Source: Roseateles noduli
GTDB taxonomy: Bacteria; Pseudomonadota; Gammaproteobacteria; Burkholderiales; Burkholderiaceae_C
Reading direction: 5' to 3'
Length of the DNA stretch: 64,000 bases
NCBI GenBank assembly: GCA_002205125.1
Contig: NIOE01000016.1
Location: 62,001-126,000, forward strand
Of this stretch, positions 8,787 to 17,851 are shown piece by piece (the first letter of the stretch is position 1; every line of letters begins with the position of its first letter). Below the pieces are notes generated by a model. It saw only the letters and a program-made list of their open reading frames with translations. It had not been told where the DNA came from and did not search any database. The position numbers and the translations under genes are program-made.

Positions 8787-9356
8787 ATGGAAATCGAAAA
8801 GCCGCCCGTCGACCGGGTGCGCATCATTCCCGACGGCGAACGCCGCGGGCTCGTGCTCGTCCACACCGGCAACGGCAAGGGCAAGAGCACCGCTGCCTTC
8901 GGCCTGGCGCTGCGCGCGCACGGGCGCGGCAAGCGGGTCCACATCTACCAGTTCATGAAGGTGCCCAGCGCTCGCTTCGGCGAGCACCGACTGTTCGAGC
9001 AGATCGGCGTGCCGATCGAGGGACTGGGCGATGGTTTCTCGTGGAAGAGCAAGGACCTGGAGCACTCGGCGCAGCTGGCGCGCGACGGCTGGGAGCGCGC
9101 GAAGGCGACCATCCTGGGCGGCGAGCATTTCCTCGTCGTGCTCGACGAGATCATGTATCCGCTGCGCTACGGCTGGCTGCCGCTGGAGCCGGTGCTGGAG
9201 ACCTTGCGCGCACGACCGGCGCACGTTCACGTCTGCTTGACGGGCCGTAACGCGCCTCAGGAATTGATGGATCTGGCAGACACGGTGACAGAAATGACCA
9301 TGATCAAACACCACTTCAAGGCAGGAGTGCCCGCACAACGCGGAATTGAGGATTGA
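8787..9356 (+). CDS. cobO: Cob(I)yrinic acid a,c-diamide adenosyltransferase
   Basis: ATP:corrinoid adenosyltransferase of the CobO/BtuR family, which attaches the adenosyl ligand to Co(I) corrinoids in the cytoplasm. The 189-residue protein has the family P-loop GNGKGKST at residues 28-35 and the conserved LDEIMYPLRYGWL and TGRNAPQEL segments. ATG 8787 follows the palindromic repeat and is preferred over upstream in-frame codons, which would overlap the receptor gene. It converts both newly made and salvaged corrinoids, so it fits between the import genes and the late synthesis genes cobD-cobC-cobQ-cobT. Confidence 0.95.
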   Translation: MEIEKPPVDRVRIIPDGERRGLVLVHTGNGKGKSTAAFGLALRAHGRGKRVHIYQFMKVPSARFGEHRLFEQIGVPIEGLGDGFSWKSKDLEHSAQLARDGWERAKATILGGEHFLVVLDEIMYPLRYGWLPLEPVLETLRARPAHVHVCLTGRNAPQELMDLADTVTEMTMIKHHFKAGVPAQRGIED

Positions 9357-9476
9357 CTTCCCTCCGGGCGCCGTCTGACCGCTAAGCTGCGCGCCAGTTT
9401 TCACTGTCGCCAGCGCCGTCACCCGGCGCCTCTCGACGTTTTCCGACGCTTTCCGACGCCTCACGCCGCCCGTCCC

Positions 9477-10505
9477 ATGAGTCCGACCTCCTGGCTGCTC
9501 GCCCTCGCGATCCCGATCGCGCTGCTGCTCGACCGATGCTTCGGGGAGCCGCCCGCCGCCGTGCATCCGGTCGTCGGCATGGGACGTTTCCTCGGGCTCT
9601 TCGGCGACCGCCTGTGCGGCATGTCGCCGAAGGCGGCGTTCATCGGCGGCGCGCTCGCGTGGAGCGCGGGCATCGCGCTCTCCGCCCTCACCGCCTGGGC
9701 GATCGAGCACGCGATCATTGCGGGGCTGGAACCCTGGTTCGGCGGCTGGCGGCTCGTCGTCGCGGCGCTGCTGCTGGGACTCGCGCTGAAGCCGATGCTC
9801 GCGTGGCGCATGCTGCGCGACGAGGTCGCCGCCGTCGAGACCGCACTGTCGCGCTCGCTCGACGAGGGCCGCGCGCAGCTGTCGCGCCTCGTCAGCCGCG
9901 ACACGACGCAGCTCTCCGCGCTCGAGGTCCGCGAGACCGCGATCGAGACGCTGGCCGAGAACCTCAACGATTCCGTCATCGCCCCGCTGTTCTGGTTCAT
10001 GGTCGCCGGCCTGCCCGGTGCGGCGGTCTACCGCTTCGCCAACACCGCCGACGCGATGTGGGGCTACCGCGGTCGCTGGGAATGGGCCGGCAAGTGGGCC
10101 GCGCGCGCCGACGACGTGCTGTCGTGGATCCCCGCGCGCTTGACGGGGCTGGCGATCGTCGCGTTGCGGCCGGCGCTGCTCGCGCCGCTGCTGCGTGAAG
10201 CGGCGCGCACGCCCTCGCCCAACGGCGGCTGGCCCATGGGCGCGATGGCGCTGAGGCTCGGCCGCACGCTGAGCAAGCCCGGCCATTACCGGCTCAATCC
10301 GTCCGGCGGCGACGTCATGGCCGAGGACATGATCTCCGCTCAACGCCTCGCCGCAGGCGCGATGCTGGGCCTCGCCGCGTTGCTGGCGCTGGGCGCCGCG
10401 GCGTTGCGCGGCGGCTTCTCGATCGTCTTCCTGCTCGGGATCGGCGGCGGCATGGGCGGCACGGGTGCCATCGACTCGGGCGCCGCGATCGGGAGCCCGC
10501 GATGA
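9477..10505 (+). CDS. cobD: Adenosylcobinamide-phosphate synthase (CobD/CbiB)
   Basis: Integral membrane enzyme that joins the aminopropanol side chain (or its phosphate) to adenosylcobyric acid. The 342-residue length is typical. The N-terminal helix is followed by the family motif DRCFGEPPAAVHPVVGMG, and ETLAENLNDSVIAPLFW and YRFANTADAMWGYRG are conserved in the family. The stop overlaps the cobC start at 10502-10505. A glycine-rich C-terminal end (GIGGGMGGTGAIDSG) is unusual but not disruptive. Confidence 0.95.
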   Translation: MSPTSWLLALAIPIALLLDRCFGEPPAAVHPVVGMGRFLGLFGDRLCGMSPKAAFIGGALAWSAGIALSALTAWAIEHAIIAGLEPWFGGWRLVVAALLLGLALKPMLAWRMLRDEVAAVETALSRSLDEGRAQLSRLVSRDTTQLSALEVRETAIETLAENLNDSVIAPLFWFMVAGLPGAAVYRFANTADAMWGYRGRWEWAGKWAARADDVLSWIPARLTGLAIVALRPALLAPLLREAARTPSPNGGWPMGAMALRLGRTLSKPGHYRLNPSGGDVMAEDMISAQRLAAGAMLGLAALLALGAAALRGGFSIVFLLGIGGGMGGTGAIDSGAAIGSPR

Positions 10506-11629
10506 GCCGCTTCCAATCGCTCACGCACGGCGGCACCGACGCAGGGCCGCCGGTGCGCCACGACTTCTCGACCAACGCCCACCCGCTCGGCCCGCCGCCG
10601 GCGGCGCTCGACGCGGTGCTGCGCGCCGACCGGCTGTGCTACCCCGATCCCGCCTACACCGCGTTGCGCGCCCGCCTGGGCGACTGGCACGGCGTCGAAT
10701 CCGACCGCGTGCTGCCGGCCTCCGGCGGCTCGGAGGCGATCCGCCGCCTCACGCTCGCCGCGATGCTCTCCGGCGTCACCCGCGTCTGCGTGCCGCAGCC
10801 CGGCTTCGGCGACTACGCCGCCGCGGCGCACGCGCTCGGCCTGCAGGTCACCGCCTACGACGACGCGTTCCAACTCGCCGACTCCCTGACGCTGCCCTCG
10901 CTCGTCTGGGTATGCGATCCCAACAACCCCACCGGCGCGAGCTTCGGCCTCGACGAGTGGACGGCCGTGGCGCTGGCGCTCGGCCAGAGCGGCTCGCAAC
11001 TCGTCGTCGACCAGGCCTACGACGCGCTGCGCCTGACCGGCAGCTGCTCGCTGCCGCAGGCGATCGCCGACGGCGCCTGGCGGCTCGTGTGTCCCAACAA
11101 GGCCTTCGGCCTGACAGGCGTGCGCGGCGCCTACCTGATCGGCCCGCGCGACGGCCTCTGGATCGCCCGCGTCGCGGAACTCGCGCCGAGCTGGGTACTC
11201 TCCTCCGAGGGTCAGGCCTTGCTCGAAGCCTGGACCACACCGTCCATCCGCGACGAACTCGAAGCCTCGCTCCCGCTGCTGCGCGAGTGGCGCGCGACGC
11301 AGTGGACACAGATGGCGGCCATGGGCTTCGACCAGATCGACGGCGGCGTCGCCAACTACTGGCTCGCCGCGCTGCCCTCACCCTGGCACGGCGTGCCGGA
11401 ACCACTGCTCGAAGGCCTGCGCGCGATGGGAATCAAGCTGCGCGACGCCACGTCGTTCGGCCTGCCAGGGCTGGTGCGCGTGTCGGTGCAATCGCCCGAA
11501 GCTGTCGACGCGCTGGCCACGGCGATGTTCACCTTCGGCGGTCACACGCCGCTGCCTTCGCCGCCGTCGCGCCATGGCGCGTTCGATACGACGCATCCGT
11601 TCGATACGGCGATGGGAGAAGCGCTGTGA
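10502..11629 (+). CDS. cobC: PLP-dependent threonine-phosphate decarboxylase-like protein (CobC)
   Basis: A 375-residue class I/II aminotransferase-fold protein. It has the DPNNPTGASF segment, an Asp/Tyr-containing DQAYDAL, and the probable PLP lysine Lys200 in CPNKAFGLTGVRG. In cobalamin loci this protein (CobC of Pseudomonas denitrificans, CobD of Salmonella) supplies aminopropanol phosphate by decarboxylating threonine phosphate. It overlaps cobD before it and cobQ after it by four bases each, indicating one operon. Confidence 0.92.
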   Translation: MSRFQSLTHGGTDAGPPVRHDFSTNAHPLGPPPAALDAVLRADRLCYPDPAYTALRARLGDWHGVESDRVLPASGGSEAIRRLTLAAMLSGVTRVCVPQPGFGDYAAAAHALGLQVTAYDDAFQLADSLTLPSLVWVCDPNNPTGASFGLDEWTAVALALGQSGSQLVVDQAYDALRLTGSCSLPQAIADGAWRLVCPNKAFGLTGVRGAYLIGPRDGLWIARVAELAPSWVLSSEGQALLEAWTTPSIRDELEASLPLLREWRATQWTQMAAMGFDQIDGGVANYWLAALPSPWHGVPEPLLEGLRAMGIKLRDATSFGLPGLVRVSVQSPEAVDALATAMFTFGGHTPLPSPPSRHGAFDTTHPFDTAMGEAL

Positions 11630-13275
11630 GCGATCCTGCATCGGATGACGTCGTCCGGACGGCCAAGCGCGGGCTCTCCACGGGGCATGGGGGATCCCTC
11701 CAGGACCCCCAAGCCCCATTCCGGCCCCACGATGACTCGCTGACCCCGGATCCAGCGTCCGGGCAGCGCCAGGGGCGGGCCGTCATGGTGCTGGGCACCA
11801 CCAGCGGCGCAGGCAAGAGCTTCCTCACCACGGCGCTGTGCCGCTGGTACGCGCGCCAAGGGCTCCGCGTCGCGCCATACAAGGCGCAGAACATGAGCAA
11901 CAACGCGCGCGTCGTGCCCGGCCTGGGCGGACGCCAGGGCGAGATCGGCTCGGCGCAGTACTTCCAGGCACTCGCCGCCCGCGCGCGGCCCGAGGTGCGC
12001 ATGAACCCGGTGCTGCTGAAGCCGGAGAAGGACACCGCCTCGCAGGTCGTCGTGCTCGGCGATGTCGACGAGGCGCTTAGCCGCGCGCCGTGGCGCGAGC
12101 GCAGCGAGACGCTCTGGACGCGCGCACGCGGCGCGCTGCACGAGCTGCTGGCCGAGAACGACGTCGTCGTCATCGAAGGCGCCGGCTCGCCCGCCGAGAT
12201 CAACCTGCACAGCAGCGACTACGTGAACATGCGAACCGCGCGCGAGGCCGGCGCGGCCTGCCTGCTGGTGACCGACATCGACCGCGGCGGCGCCTTCGCG
12301 CATCTGTACGGCACACATGCGCTGCTGCCACCGGACGAGCGCGCGCTGATCCGCGGCTTCGTGCTGAACCGCTTCCGCGGCGACGCGGCGCTGCTGTCGC
12401 CGGGGCCGGAGATGCTGCAGCAGATGACCGGCGTGCCCACGCTCGCGACGTTGCCGATGTGGCGCGGGCACGGGCTGCCCGAGGAGGACGGCGTCTTCGA
12501 CGACCGCACGACCGGCGGTCTGGGTACTGGCGACGGCGCCAGCAACGGCCCACGCGCGCCCGTGCGCATCGCCGTGATCGCCTATCCACGGCTGTCCAAC
12601 CTCGACGAATTCCAGCCGCTGCGCAACCTGCCCGACGTGCGCCTGAGCTGGGCCCGCTCGCCGGCCGAACTCGATGGCGTGGACTGGATCATCCTGCCGG
12701 GTTCGAAGGCGGTGGCGGCCGATCTCGCGTGGCTGCGCGCACAGCGGCTGGACGTCGCGGTCGCGGCGCACGCCGCCGCCGGCGGACGGGTGCTGGGCAT
12801 CTGCGGCGGCCTGCAGATGCTGGGCGAGGCGCTGGTCGATCCGCACGGGCTCGACGGGAACGCACCCGGCCTCGGACTGCTGCCGCTGGTGACGCTCTTC
12901 GAGCGCGAGAAGCTGCTGCGCGACGCCGAGTGCCGCTTCGCACCGACGCTGGACGCACCGTGGTCGTCGCTCAACGGCCAGGTCGCGCGCGGCTACGAGA
13001 TCCATCACGGCCGCACCGCGCAGCACCCCGGCCTGCCCGCGGCGCGCCCGGTGCTGTTCGACGGCCTCGGCGAGCCGGTCGGCTGGCAGCACGGGCCGGT
13101 GCTGGGCCACTACCTGCACGGCCTGTTCGAGGACGACCGCGTGCTGGCCGCGCTGTTCGACCGCCCGGCGCGTCCGCTCGACCAGGTCTTCGACGAGCTG
13201 GCCGATTACGTCGACCGCCACTTCGCGCCCGGCGTGCTGATGAGCCTGCTGTCGCCTGTTCCTGTTTCCCCTTGA
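11626..13275 (+). CDS. cobQ: Adenosylcobyric acid synthase (CobQ)
   Basis: Amidates four peripheral carboxylates of adenosylcobyrinic acid diamide using glutamine and ATP. From GTG 11626, which overlaps the cobC stop, it has 549 residues. The dethiobiotin-synthetase-like P-loop GTTSGAGKS is at 57-65 and the amidotransferase Cys393 sits in GICGGLQML. The first ~53 residues are not typical of CobQ: most are encoded by copy A of the hairpin repeat (11667-11742). The only in-frame ATG before the P-loop is at 11785, giving MVLGTTSGAGKS, which is shorter than usual, so read-through of the repeat from GTG is plausible but unproven. Confidence 0.93.
   Translation: MSDPASDDVVRTAKRGLSTGHGGSLQDPQAPFRPHDDSLTPDPASGQRQGRAVMVLGTTSGAGKSFLTTALCRWYARQGLRVAPYKAQNMSNNARVVPGLGGRQGEIGSAQYFQALAARARPEVRMNPVLLKPEKDTASQVVVLGDVDEALSRAPWRERSETLWTRARGALHELLAENDVVVIEGAGSPAEINLHSSDYVNMRTAREAGAACLLVTDIDRGGAFAHLYGTHALLPPDERALIRGFVLNRFRGDAALLSPGPEMLQQMTGVPTLATLPMWRGHGLPEEDGVFDDRTTGGLGTGDGASNGPRAPVRIAVIAYPRLSNLDEFQPLRNLPDVRLSWARSPAELDGVDWIILPGSKAVAADLAWLRAQRLDVAVAAHAAAGGRVLGICGGLQMLGEALVDPHGLDGNAPGLGLLPLVTLFEREKLLRDAECRFAPTLDAPWSSLNGQVARGYEIHHGRTAQHPGLPAARPVLFDGLGEPVGWQHGPVLGHYLHGLFEDDRVLAALFDRPARPLDQVFDELADYVDRHFAPGVLMSLLSPVPVSP
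11667..11742 (+). repeat. Hairpin repeat family 1, copy A (within the cobQ 5' end)
   Basis: Begins GCGCGGGCTCTCCACG and ends ATTCCGGCCCCAC-N6-CTCGCTG, shared with copies at 28311 and 36227. The hairpin at 11682-11717 has an outer stem GGGGC/GCCCC, an A-A mismatch, an inner stem TGGGGG/CCCCCA, and a TCC/GGA tip. It lies in frame at the start of cobQ if translation begins at GTG 11626. Confidence 0.85.
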
Positions 13276-13291
13276 AGTCCGAGAAGTCCCC

Positions 13292-14335
13292 ATGACCAAG
13301 CAAGACCTGATCCCCGCGATTCCCTCGCTGCACGACGCGGCGCTGGCGACGGCGCTGCAGCATCGCATCGACCGCAAGACCAAGCCGCTGGGCTCGCTGG
13401 GCCGCCTGGAGGGGCTGATGCTGCGTCTGGGCCTGATCCAGGGCACGGAGCAGCCGAAGCTGGTGGAGCCGCAGATGATGGTCTTCGCGGCCGACCATGG
13501 ACTGGCGGCGCACGGTGTGTCGGCCTTCCCTTCGGACGTGACCTGGCAGATGGTCGAGAACTTCCTGGCCGGTGGCGCGGCGGTGTCCGTGCTGGCGCGC
13601 CAGCACGGGCTGCAGCTGAGCGTCGTCGACGCCGGCGTGCGCCACACCTTCGAGCCGCGGCCGGGCCTCCTGATCGCCAAGATCGCGATGGGCAGCCGGG
13701 ACATGCTGGCGGGACCGGCGATGACGGTCGACGAATGCGCGACGGCCGTGGCCGCGGGCAAGACGCTGCTGCAGAAGCGTCCGGGCAACGCGCTGCTGCT
13801 GGGCGAGATGGGCATCGGCAACACCTCGTCGGCGGCGCTGCTGCTGTCGCGACTGGGCGGGTATCCACTGGCGGACTGCGTCGGGCGCGGCACGGGCCTC
13901 GACGACGCGCAGCTGCGTCACAAGCTGAGCGTGCTGGCGCGCGTGCTGGACAAGCATCCGCGCGCGACCGAGCCGATGGCGGCGCTGGCCGCGCTGGGTG
14001 GGCTGGAGATCGCGATGATGGTCGGCGCGGTGCTGCAGGCGGCGCTGGAGCGTCGGGTGATCGTCGTCGACGGTTTCATCACCGGCGCGGCAGTGCTGGT
14101 GGCGGCCAAGCTTCAGCCCGCGGTGCTGGAGCGCTGCATCTTCGCGCACCGTTCCAACGAGCAGGGGCACCGGCTGATGCTGGACACGCTGCAGGCGCAG
14201 CCGCTGCTGGACCTGGGCCTGCGCCTGGGCGAAGGCTCGGGCGCGGCGCTGGCCTGGCCGCTGCTGGAATCGGCCTGCCGCGTGCTCGGCGAGATGGCGA
14301 GCTTCGATTCGGCGGGTGTGAGCGACAAGGCGTGA
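13292..14335 (+). CDS. cobT: Nicotinate-nucleotide--dimethylbenzimidazole phosphoribosyltransferase
   Basis: Makes alpha-ribazole phosphate from nicotinate mononucleotide and dimethylbenzimidazole for the lower loop of cobalamin. The 347-residue protein shows the family segments KPLGSLGRLE, FAADHGLAAHGVSAFP, EMGIGNTSSAALL and LRLGEGSGAALA; Glu314 of the last corresponds to the catalytic glutamate of CobT. It starts 16 bases after the cobQ stop. Its usual downstream partner cobS is displaced about 14 kb, to 28447. Confidence 0.96.
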   Translation: MTKQDLIPAIPSLHDAALATALQHRIDRKTKPLGSLGRLEGLMLRLGLIQGTEQPKLVEPQMMVFAADHGLAAHGVSAFPSDVTWQMVENFLAGGAAVSVLARQHGLQLSVVDAGVRHTFEPRPGLLIAKIAMGSRDMLAGPAMTVDECATAVAAGKTLLQKRPGNALLLGEMGIGNTSSAALLLSRLGGYPLADCVGRGTGLDDAQLRHKLSVLARVLDKHPRATEPMAALAALGGLEIAMMVGAVLQAALERRVIVVDGFITGAAVLVAAKLQPAVLERCIFAHRSNEQGHRLMLDTLQAQPLLDLGLRLGEGSGAALAWPLLESACRVLGEMASFDSAGVSDKA

Positions 14336-14349
14336 GCCGCTGACTTCTC

Positions 14350-15708
14350 ATGTTGACGCCCCGCTCCCCCATGTCGACCTGGCGAGCCCTCCGCGATGCG
14401 CTGGCAGTCGTAGCGCTCGCGGTCGGTGCTTGCGCATCCGGCTTTCTGCCAACCGCCTCTGCGGCGGGATCGGCTCGGCGCACGCGCGATGCCGCGCCGC
14501 AAGCGGTGCCGTCCGCGCGTTTCCTCGGCAACTTCTCGAACGTCGTGGTGTCGTCGGAGAGCGGCGATTGCGACGGCGCGTCCGCGCAGGTCTGGGCCAG
14601 GCCGGTGTTGAAGAACGGTCGCGTGCAGCCGGTGTGGCAGCCCTACGGATTCTGGTACGACGCCGGCGGCACCTGCCCGGGCATCGAATTCCGGATCATC
14701 GGCGGCGAGTTCCGGCCGGCCACAGGAGAGCTTCATCTGGCGGCCGCGATCGGACTCGGCCACGACAAGACCAACCGCATCGACTTCAAGGGGATCTGGC
14801 GTGCCGACCGGCTGGCAGGCAAGAGGGTGTACGGCGATCCTGACTCGGGCGTGTTGCTCGAGGAAGGTGCCGCCATCGTGCTCGAAGCCGCTGGAAATCG
14901 ACGCTGGAACGAGATCGGCCCGTCGATCGGTCTGACCATCGAGGCCGCCGGCAACACGACGGAGGGAGCCCCGCGCGCGGCAGATGAGACGGTGCTGCGC
15001 GTCAAGGAGATCCGCTACGAGTTCAAGGTGGAAACGCCAAACGAGTCCTGGGCGCCGGAGGGCCAGCCGCTCCCGCCCGTCACCTACCGCGAGCTGGACA
15101 TCGTCTGGGCCTATCCCGTGTTCCTCGACGGCGATCCGGAGCAGACGGGCCGACTCAATGCATGGCTGCGGCGCTGGTGGCTCGAAGGCATCGGTGTCTG
15201 CGGCGCCGAGTTGCCGGTCGATCGGCTGGCGTCGATGCGCGATGAGGAGATGGTCGCGCACGTGAAAGCGACGGCGAAGTCGGACGGCTGCGGAGAGACC
15301 CAGTCCGTTGTGGAGGCCCTGGGCGGCCTCGGGCCCTATCTCTCGTTCGTGCGCCACAGCGCGACGGCGGGATTCAGACCGGGCAATGCCCGCGAGGACA
15401 AGCTGATCCGCCGAGACTCGATAGCGGCGGTTGCCGCATCCGAGCTCTTCGACGCCGATGGCGTCTCCAGGCTCACGGAGGCGTTCCAGGCGTCAGTGGC
15501 GCGGGAGCATCCCGACTGCCGCGACCTGCCCACGGCCGAGACATCCCTCCTGCAGCTGCCTGATCTCCTGATCTACGAGCGCCCGTTCCACGCGAAAACC
15601 TGGAACGACTGCGGCGACATCAACACCTTCCAGGGGATCCAGGTCCGCCGCGCCTTGACGCCCGAAGTGCGCGCCATGAAGAGGGTCCGCATCGACTACG
15701 TAAACTGA
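14350..15708 (+). CDS. Secreted protein of unknown function
   Basis: A 452-residue protein with an N-terminal signal peptide (hydrophobic stretch at about 17-32, cleavage near TASAA, residue 38). An alternative ATG at 14371 removes seven residues and still leaves the signal. The mature part is rich in aromatic and acidic residues with scattered cysteines (SGDCDGA, GGTCPGIEF, GVCGAE, SDGCGET), suggesting disulfides and a periplasmic location. I do not recognise the family. It lies 14 bases after cobT and may be co-transcribed, but no cobalamin role is visible. Confidence 0.7.
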   Translation: MLTPRSPMSTWRALRDALAVVALAVGACASGFLPTASAAGSARRTRDAAPQAVPSARFLGNFSNVVVSSESGDCDGASAQVWARPVLKNGRVQPVWQPYGFWYDAGGTCPGIEFRIIGGEFRPATGELHLAAAIGLGHDKTNRIDFKGIWRADRLAGKRVYGDPDSGVLLEEGAAIVLEAAGNRRWNEIGPSIGLTIEAAGNTTEGAPRAADETVLRVKEIRYEFKVETPNESWAPEGQPLPPVTYRELDIVWAYPVFLDGDPEQTGRLNAWLRRWWLEGIGVCGAELPVDRLASMRDEEMVAHVKATAKSDGCGETQSVVEALGGLGPYLSFVRHSATAGFRPGNAREDKLIRRDSIAAVAASELFDADGVSRLTEAFQASVAREHPDCRDLPTAETSLLQLPDLLIYERPFHAKTWNDCGDINTFQGIQVRRALTPEVRAMKRVRIDYVN

Positions 15709-15743
15709 GCGGTCCAAAAAAGAATCTCTTCGGGAGGACCTTC

Positions 15744-16475
15744 ATGCAATCCGATCTGCCGCCATCGCCGGCGCTGCCACCTGACGCCGCACCGGGCGCG
15801 ACGAGCCTGTCGCCTTCGCCGCTCTCGCCGCGCGCTGTCTTCGAGCTGTACTTCAAGCCGCGCACCTTCTTCGGCGACATCGGGCGGCTGTCCCGAGGCG
15901 CGGAGTTCCTGCTGGTGGTGTACCTGATCGGCGCGGTCAGCGTGATGGAGAAGCTCGACGACCGCCTGGCGCGGGCGCTCATCGCCGGCAAGGGCGTGCC
16001 GACCGACCCGTTCACGACGCAGCTGCTGAACTCCTGGTGGTACTACTGGGGCGTGGCCCTCGGCTCGGGCATCCTGGCGGCGGCCATCGCCTGGCTGGTC
16101 GCGGGCTGGTTCTATCGCGTGCGTCTGAAGTGGAGCGGCGCCGTCGACGTGGATCCGACCCTCGCGCGTCAGGTCTGGGCGTTCCAGAGCCTGGTGTACG
16201 TGTTGCCGATCCTCGTCATCACGGTGGTGCAGACGGCGATGTATCCGAACTACCTCGACGCGTGGTCCGCGGATGAGCTGATCACCGCGTTCGTGCCGCT
16301 GGTCGCCGTCTTCTGGGGCTGCTGGACCAGCTATGTCGGCGCGACCACGGTCTTCCAGCTGGAGCGCCCGAAGGCACAGGTCTGGTTCCTGATCCTGCCG
16401 GCCCTGCTCTACGCGGTCCTCTTCTTCGGCGCTGCGGTCGCCATGTTCTCGACCTTGTCGCACGGAGGCTCTTGA
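15744..16475 (+). CDS. Yip1-like integral membrane protein
   Basis: A 243-residue protein with a Pro/Ser-rich cytoplasmic N-terminus (about 1-30), the FELYFKPRTFF segment typical of bacterial Yip1-domain proteins, and about five membrane helices (near 48-65, 93-115, 146-165, 178-198 and 212-235). A GGGAGG ribosome site precedes the ATG. Function unknown; bacterial Yip1 proteins have no settled role. Its stop abuts the start of the DUF4440-like gene, so the two are probably co-translated. Confidence 0.7.
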   Translation: MQSDLPPSPALPPDAAPGATSLSPSPLSPRAVFELYFKPRTFFGDIGRLSRGAEFLLVVYLIGAVSVMEKLDDRLARALIAGKGVPTDPFTTQLLNSWWYYWGVALGSGILAAAIAWLVAGWFYRVRLKWSGAVDVDPTLARQVWAFQSLVYVLPILVITVVQTAMYPNYLDAWSADELITAFVPLVAVFWGCWTSYVGATTVFQLERPKAQVWFLILPALLYAVLFFGAAVAMFSTLSHGGS

Positions 16476-16862
16476 ATGTCCGATACCGACCGTTCCCTGC
16501 TGGACACTCTGCGCGCGCTGGAAGTCGAGCTGCACCATCCCGGCGTGCGCTGCAGCGCCGAGCGGCTGTCGCAACTGCTGCACCCGGACTTCCACGAAGT
16601 CGGCCGTTCCGGCCGCCAGTACGACCGCGACACCATCATCCGCTGGCTCGCCGACGACCACGAGCCGCCGAAGGTCGTGCCCGACGAGTTCCGGATCGCA
16701 CCTCTGGCGCCCGATGCTGCGCTGCTGACCTACCGCTCGGCGCATCGGCAGGAGGACGGCTCGCTGGCGCATCACACGCTGCGATCGTCGCTCTGGCTGA
16801 AGACGGCCGAAGGCTGGCAGATGCGTTACCACCAGGGTACGCCCGCCGCACAAGCCTGGTGA
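16476..16862 (+). CDS. DUF4440/SnoaL-like small protein
   Basis: A 128-residue protein with the NTF2-like pattern of DUF4440: an N-terminal helix (LLDTLRALEVELH), LLHPDFHEVGRSGRQYDRDTII, and a C-terminal strand ending SLWLKTAEGWQMRYHQGTP. Such proteins are cytoplasmic, cone-shaped dimers that often bind small molecules; the substrate cannot be read from the sequence. The ATG directly follows the stop of the Yip1-like gene. Confidence 0.8.
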   Translation: MSDTDRSLLDTLRALEVELHHPGVRCSAERLSQLLHPDFHEVGRSGRQYDRDTIIRWLADDHEPPKVVPDEFRIAPLAPDAALLTYRSAHRQEDGSLAHHTLRSSLWLKTAEGWQMRYHQGTPAAQAW

Positions 16863-17067
16863 GGTGAACTGGCCCGGCGCCCGTCGTGGTGCGCCGGCGC
16901 ACGCTCGTCGTGCGACGCCGGGTTGAGGGACATCGGTGCCGGAGTGGACGAAGGTCACGTCCCGGGAACCCCGATGGGCGCTAGATTCGCGGCAGTTCCA
17001 CTGCTGTCCAGAGCAGCGGGGCTGGCCGGGTCCAGCCGGTCGTCGTACCGATTCCCTGCTCCTTCCC

Positions 17068-17637
17068 ATGATTGCTCCGCCCGACTTCGCCGCACCCTTC
17101 GGCGACCTGCCCGTTCCCGACTCCCTGCTGGCGCTGCTGCGCTTCCAGGACGAGATCGGCTACGGCAATTACTCCGCCGCGTTGACGCTGACCGCTGACG
17201 ACCACGACGGCCTGCGCCACGGCTGGTCGGGAGACCCGGCCTTCCTGTCCCGGCTGATCCCGTTCGCGCGGGCGACCGCGTCGGGCTCGTTCTACGCGCT
17301 GTGGAATCCGGACCCGTCGCACCCGCCGATGCCGGACCGCTGGCCGGTGGTGGCCTTCGGCGACGAAGGCGGCGAATGGATCGTCGCGCGCGACGTGCGC
17401 GAGCTGCTGCGCGTCAGCACCTGCGACGTGGAACCGCGCATCGACTTCGACCGCATCCACTATTTCCGCAGCGAGCACCACTATCGGAAGAGCGACGGGC
17501 TCGATGCCTACATCGAGTGGCTGCGGGAGCATCTGCAGATCGCGCCGGTCGACGATCCGGAAGCGATCCTCGCGGCCGCGCAGCAGGAGTGGCAGGACGA
17601 CTTCGAACGGTGGATCGAGCCGTTCCTGCAGGGATGA
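17068..17637 (+). CDS. SUKH (SMI1/KNR4)-like protein
   Basis: A 189-residue cytoplasmic protein. The segment SGSFYALWNPD, then WPVVAFGDEGGEWIVARDV, has the SUKH look of alternating strands around a conserved Gly-Glu. Residues after 125 are helical and acidic. SUKH proteins often neutralise toxins of contact-dependent or polymorphic systems, but no toxin gene is nearby, so this is either an orphan immunity protein or a housekeeping SUKH relative. ATG 17068 is chosen; an upstream ATG at 16936 would add unrelated low-complexity sequence. Confidence 0.6.
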   Translation: MIAPPDFAAPFGDLPVPDSLLALLRFQDEIGYGNYSAALTLTADDHDGLRHGWSGDPAFLSRLIPFARATASGSFYALWNPDPSHPPMPDRWPVVAFGDEGGEWIVARDVRELLRVSTCDVEPRIDFDRIHYFRSEHHYRKSDGLDAYIEWLREHLQIAPVDDPEAILAAAQQEWQDDFERWIEPFLQG

Positions 17638-17851
17638 GGACGCGGGCGAAGGCTTGCGTTCAGCCTGGAAAGATCGCACCGAGATCGCTGCGGCCGCGCC
17701 TGCGTCGTCCGCGTTCGTGGCATCGATCGGGGTCACCGACTCGACAAGCCGGCATGGCGCGATACGCGGCTCCGGCCCTTCGTGCGAGTCGAGGCGAGAC
17801 GCGAGATTTCTGAACAAGACACGGGCCGGATTTCCGACCGGTCTACTCTCC

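Noticed and set aside
9357-9476. Possible cobalamin riboswitch between cobO and cobD
   Set aside because: The 120 bases have no recognisable B12-box or the expected long multi-stem fold; a riboswitch would more likely lie upstream of the window.
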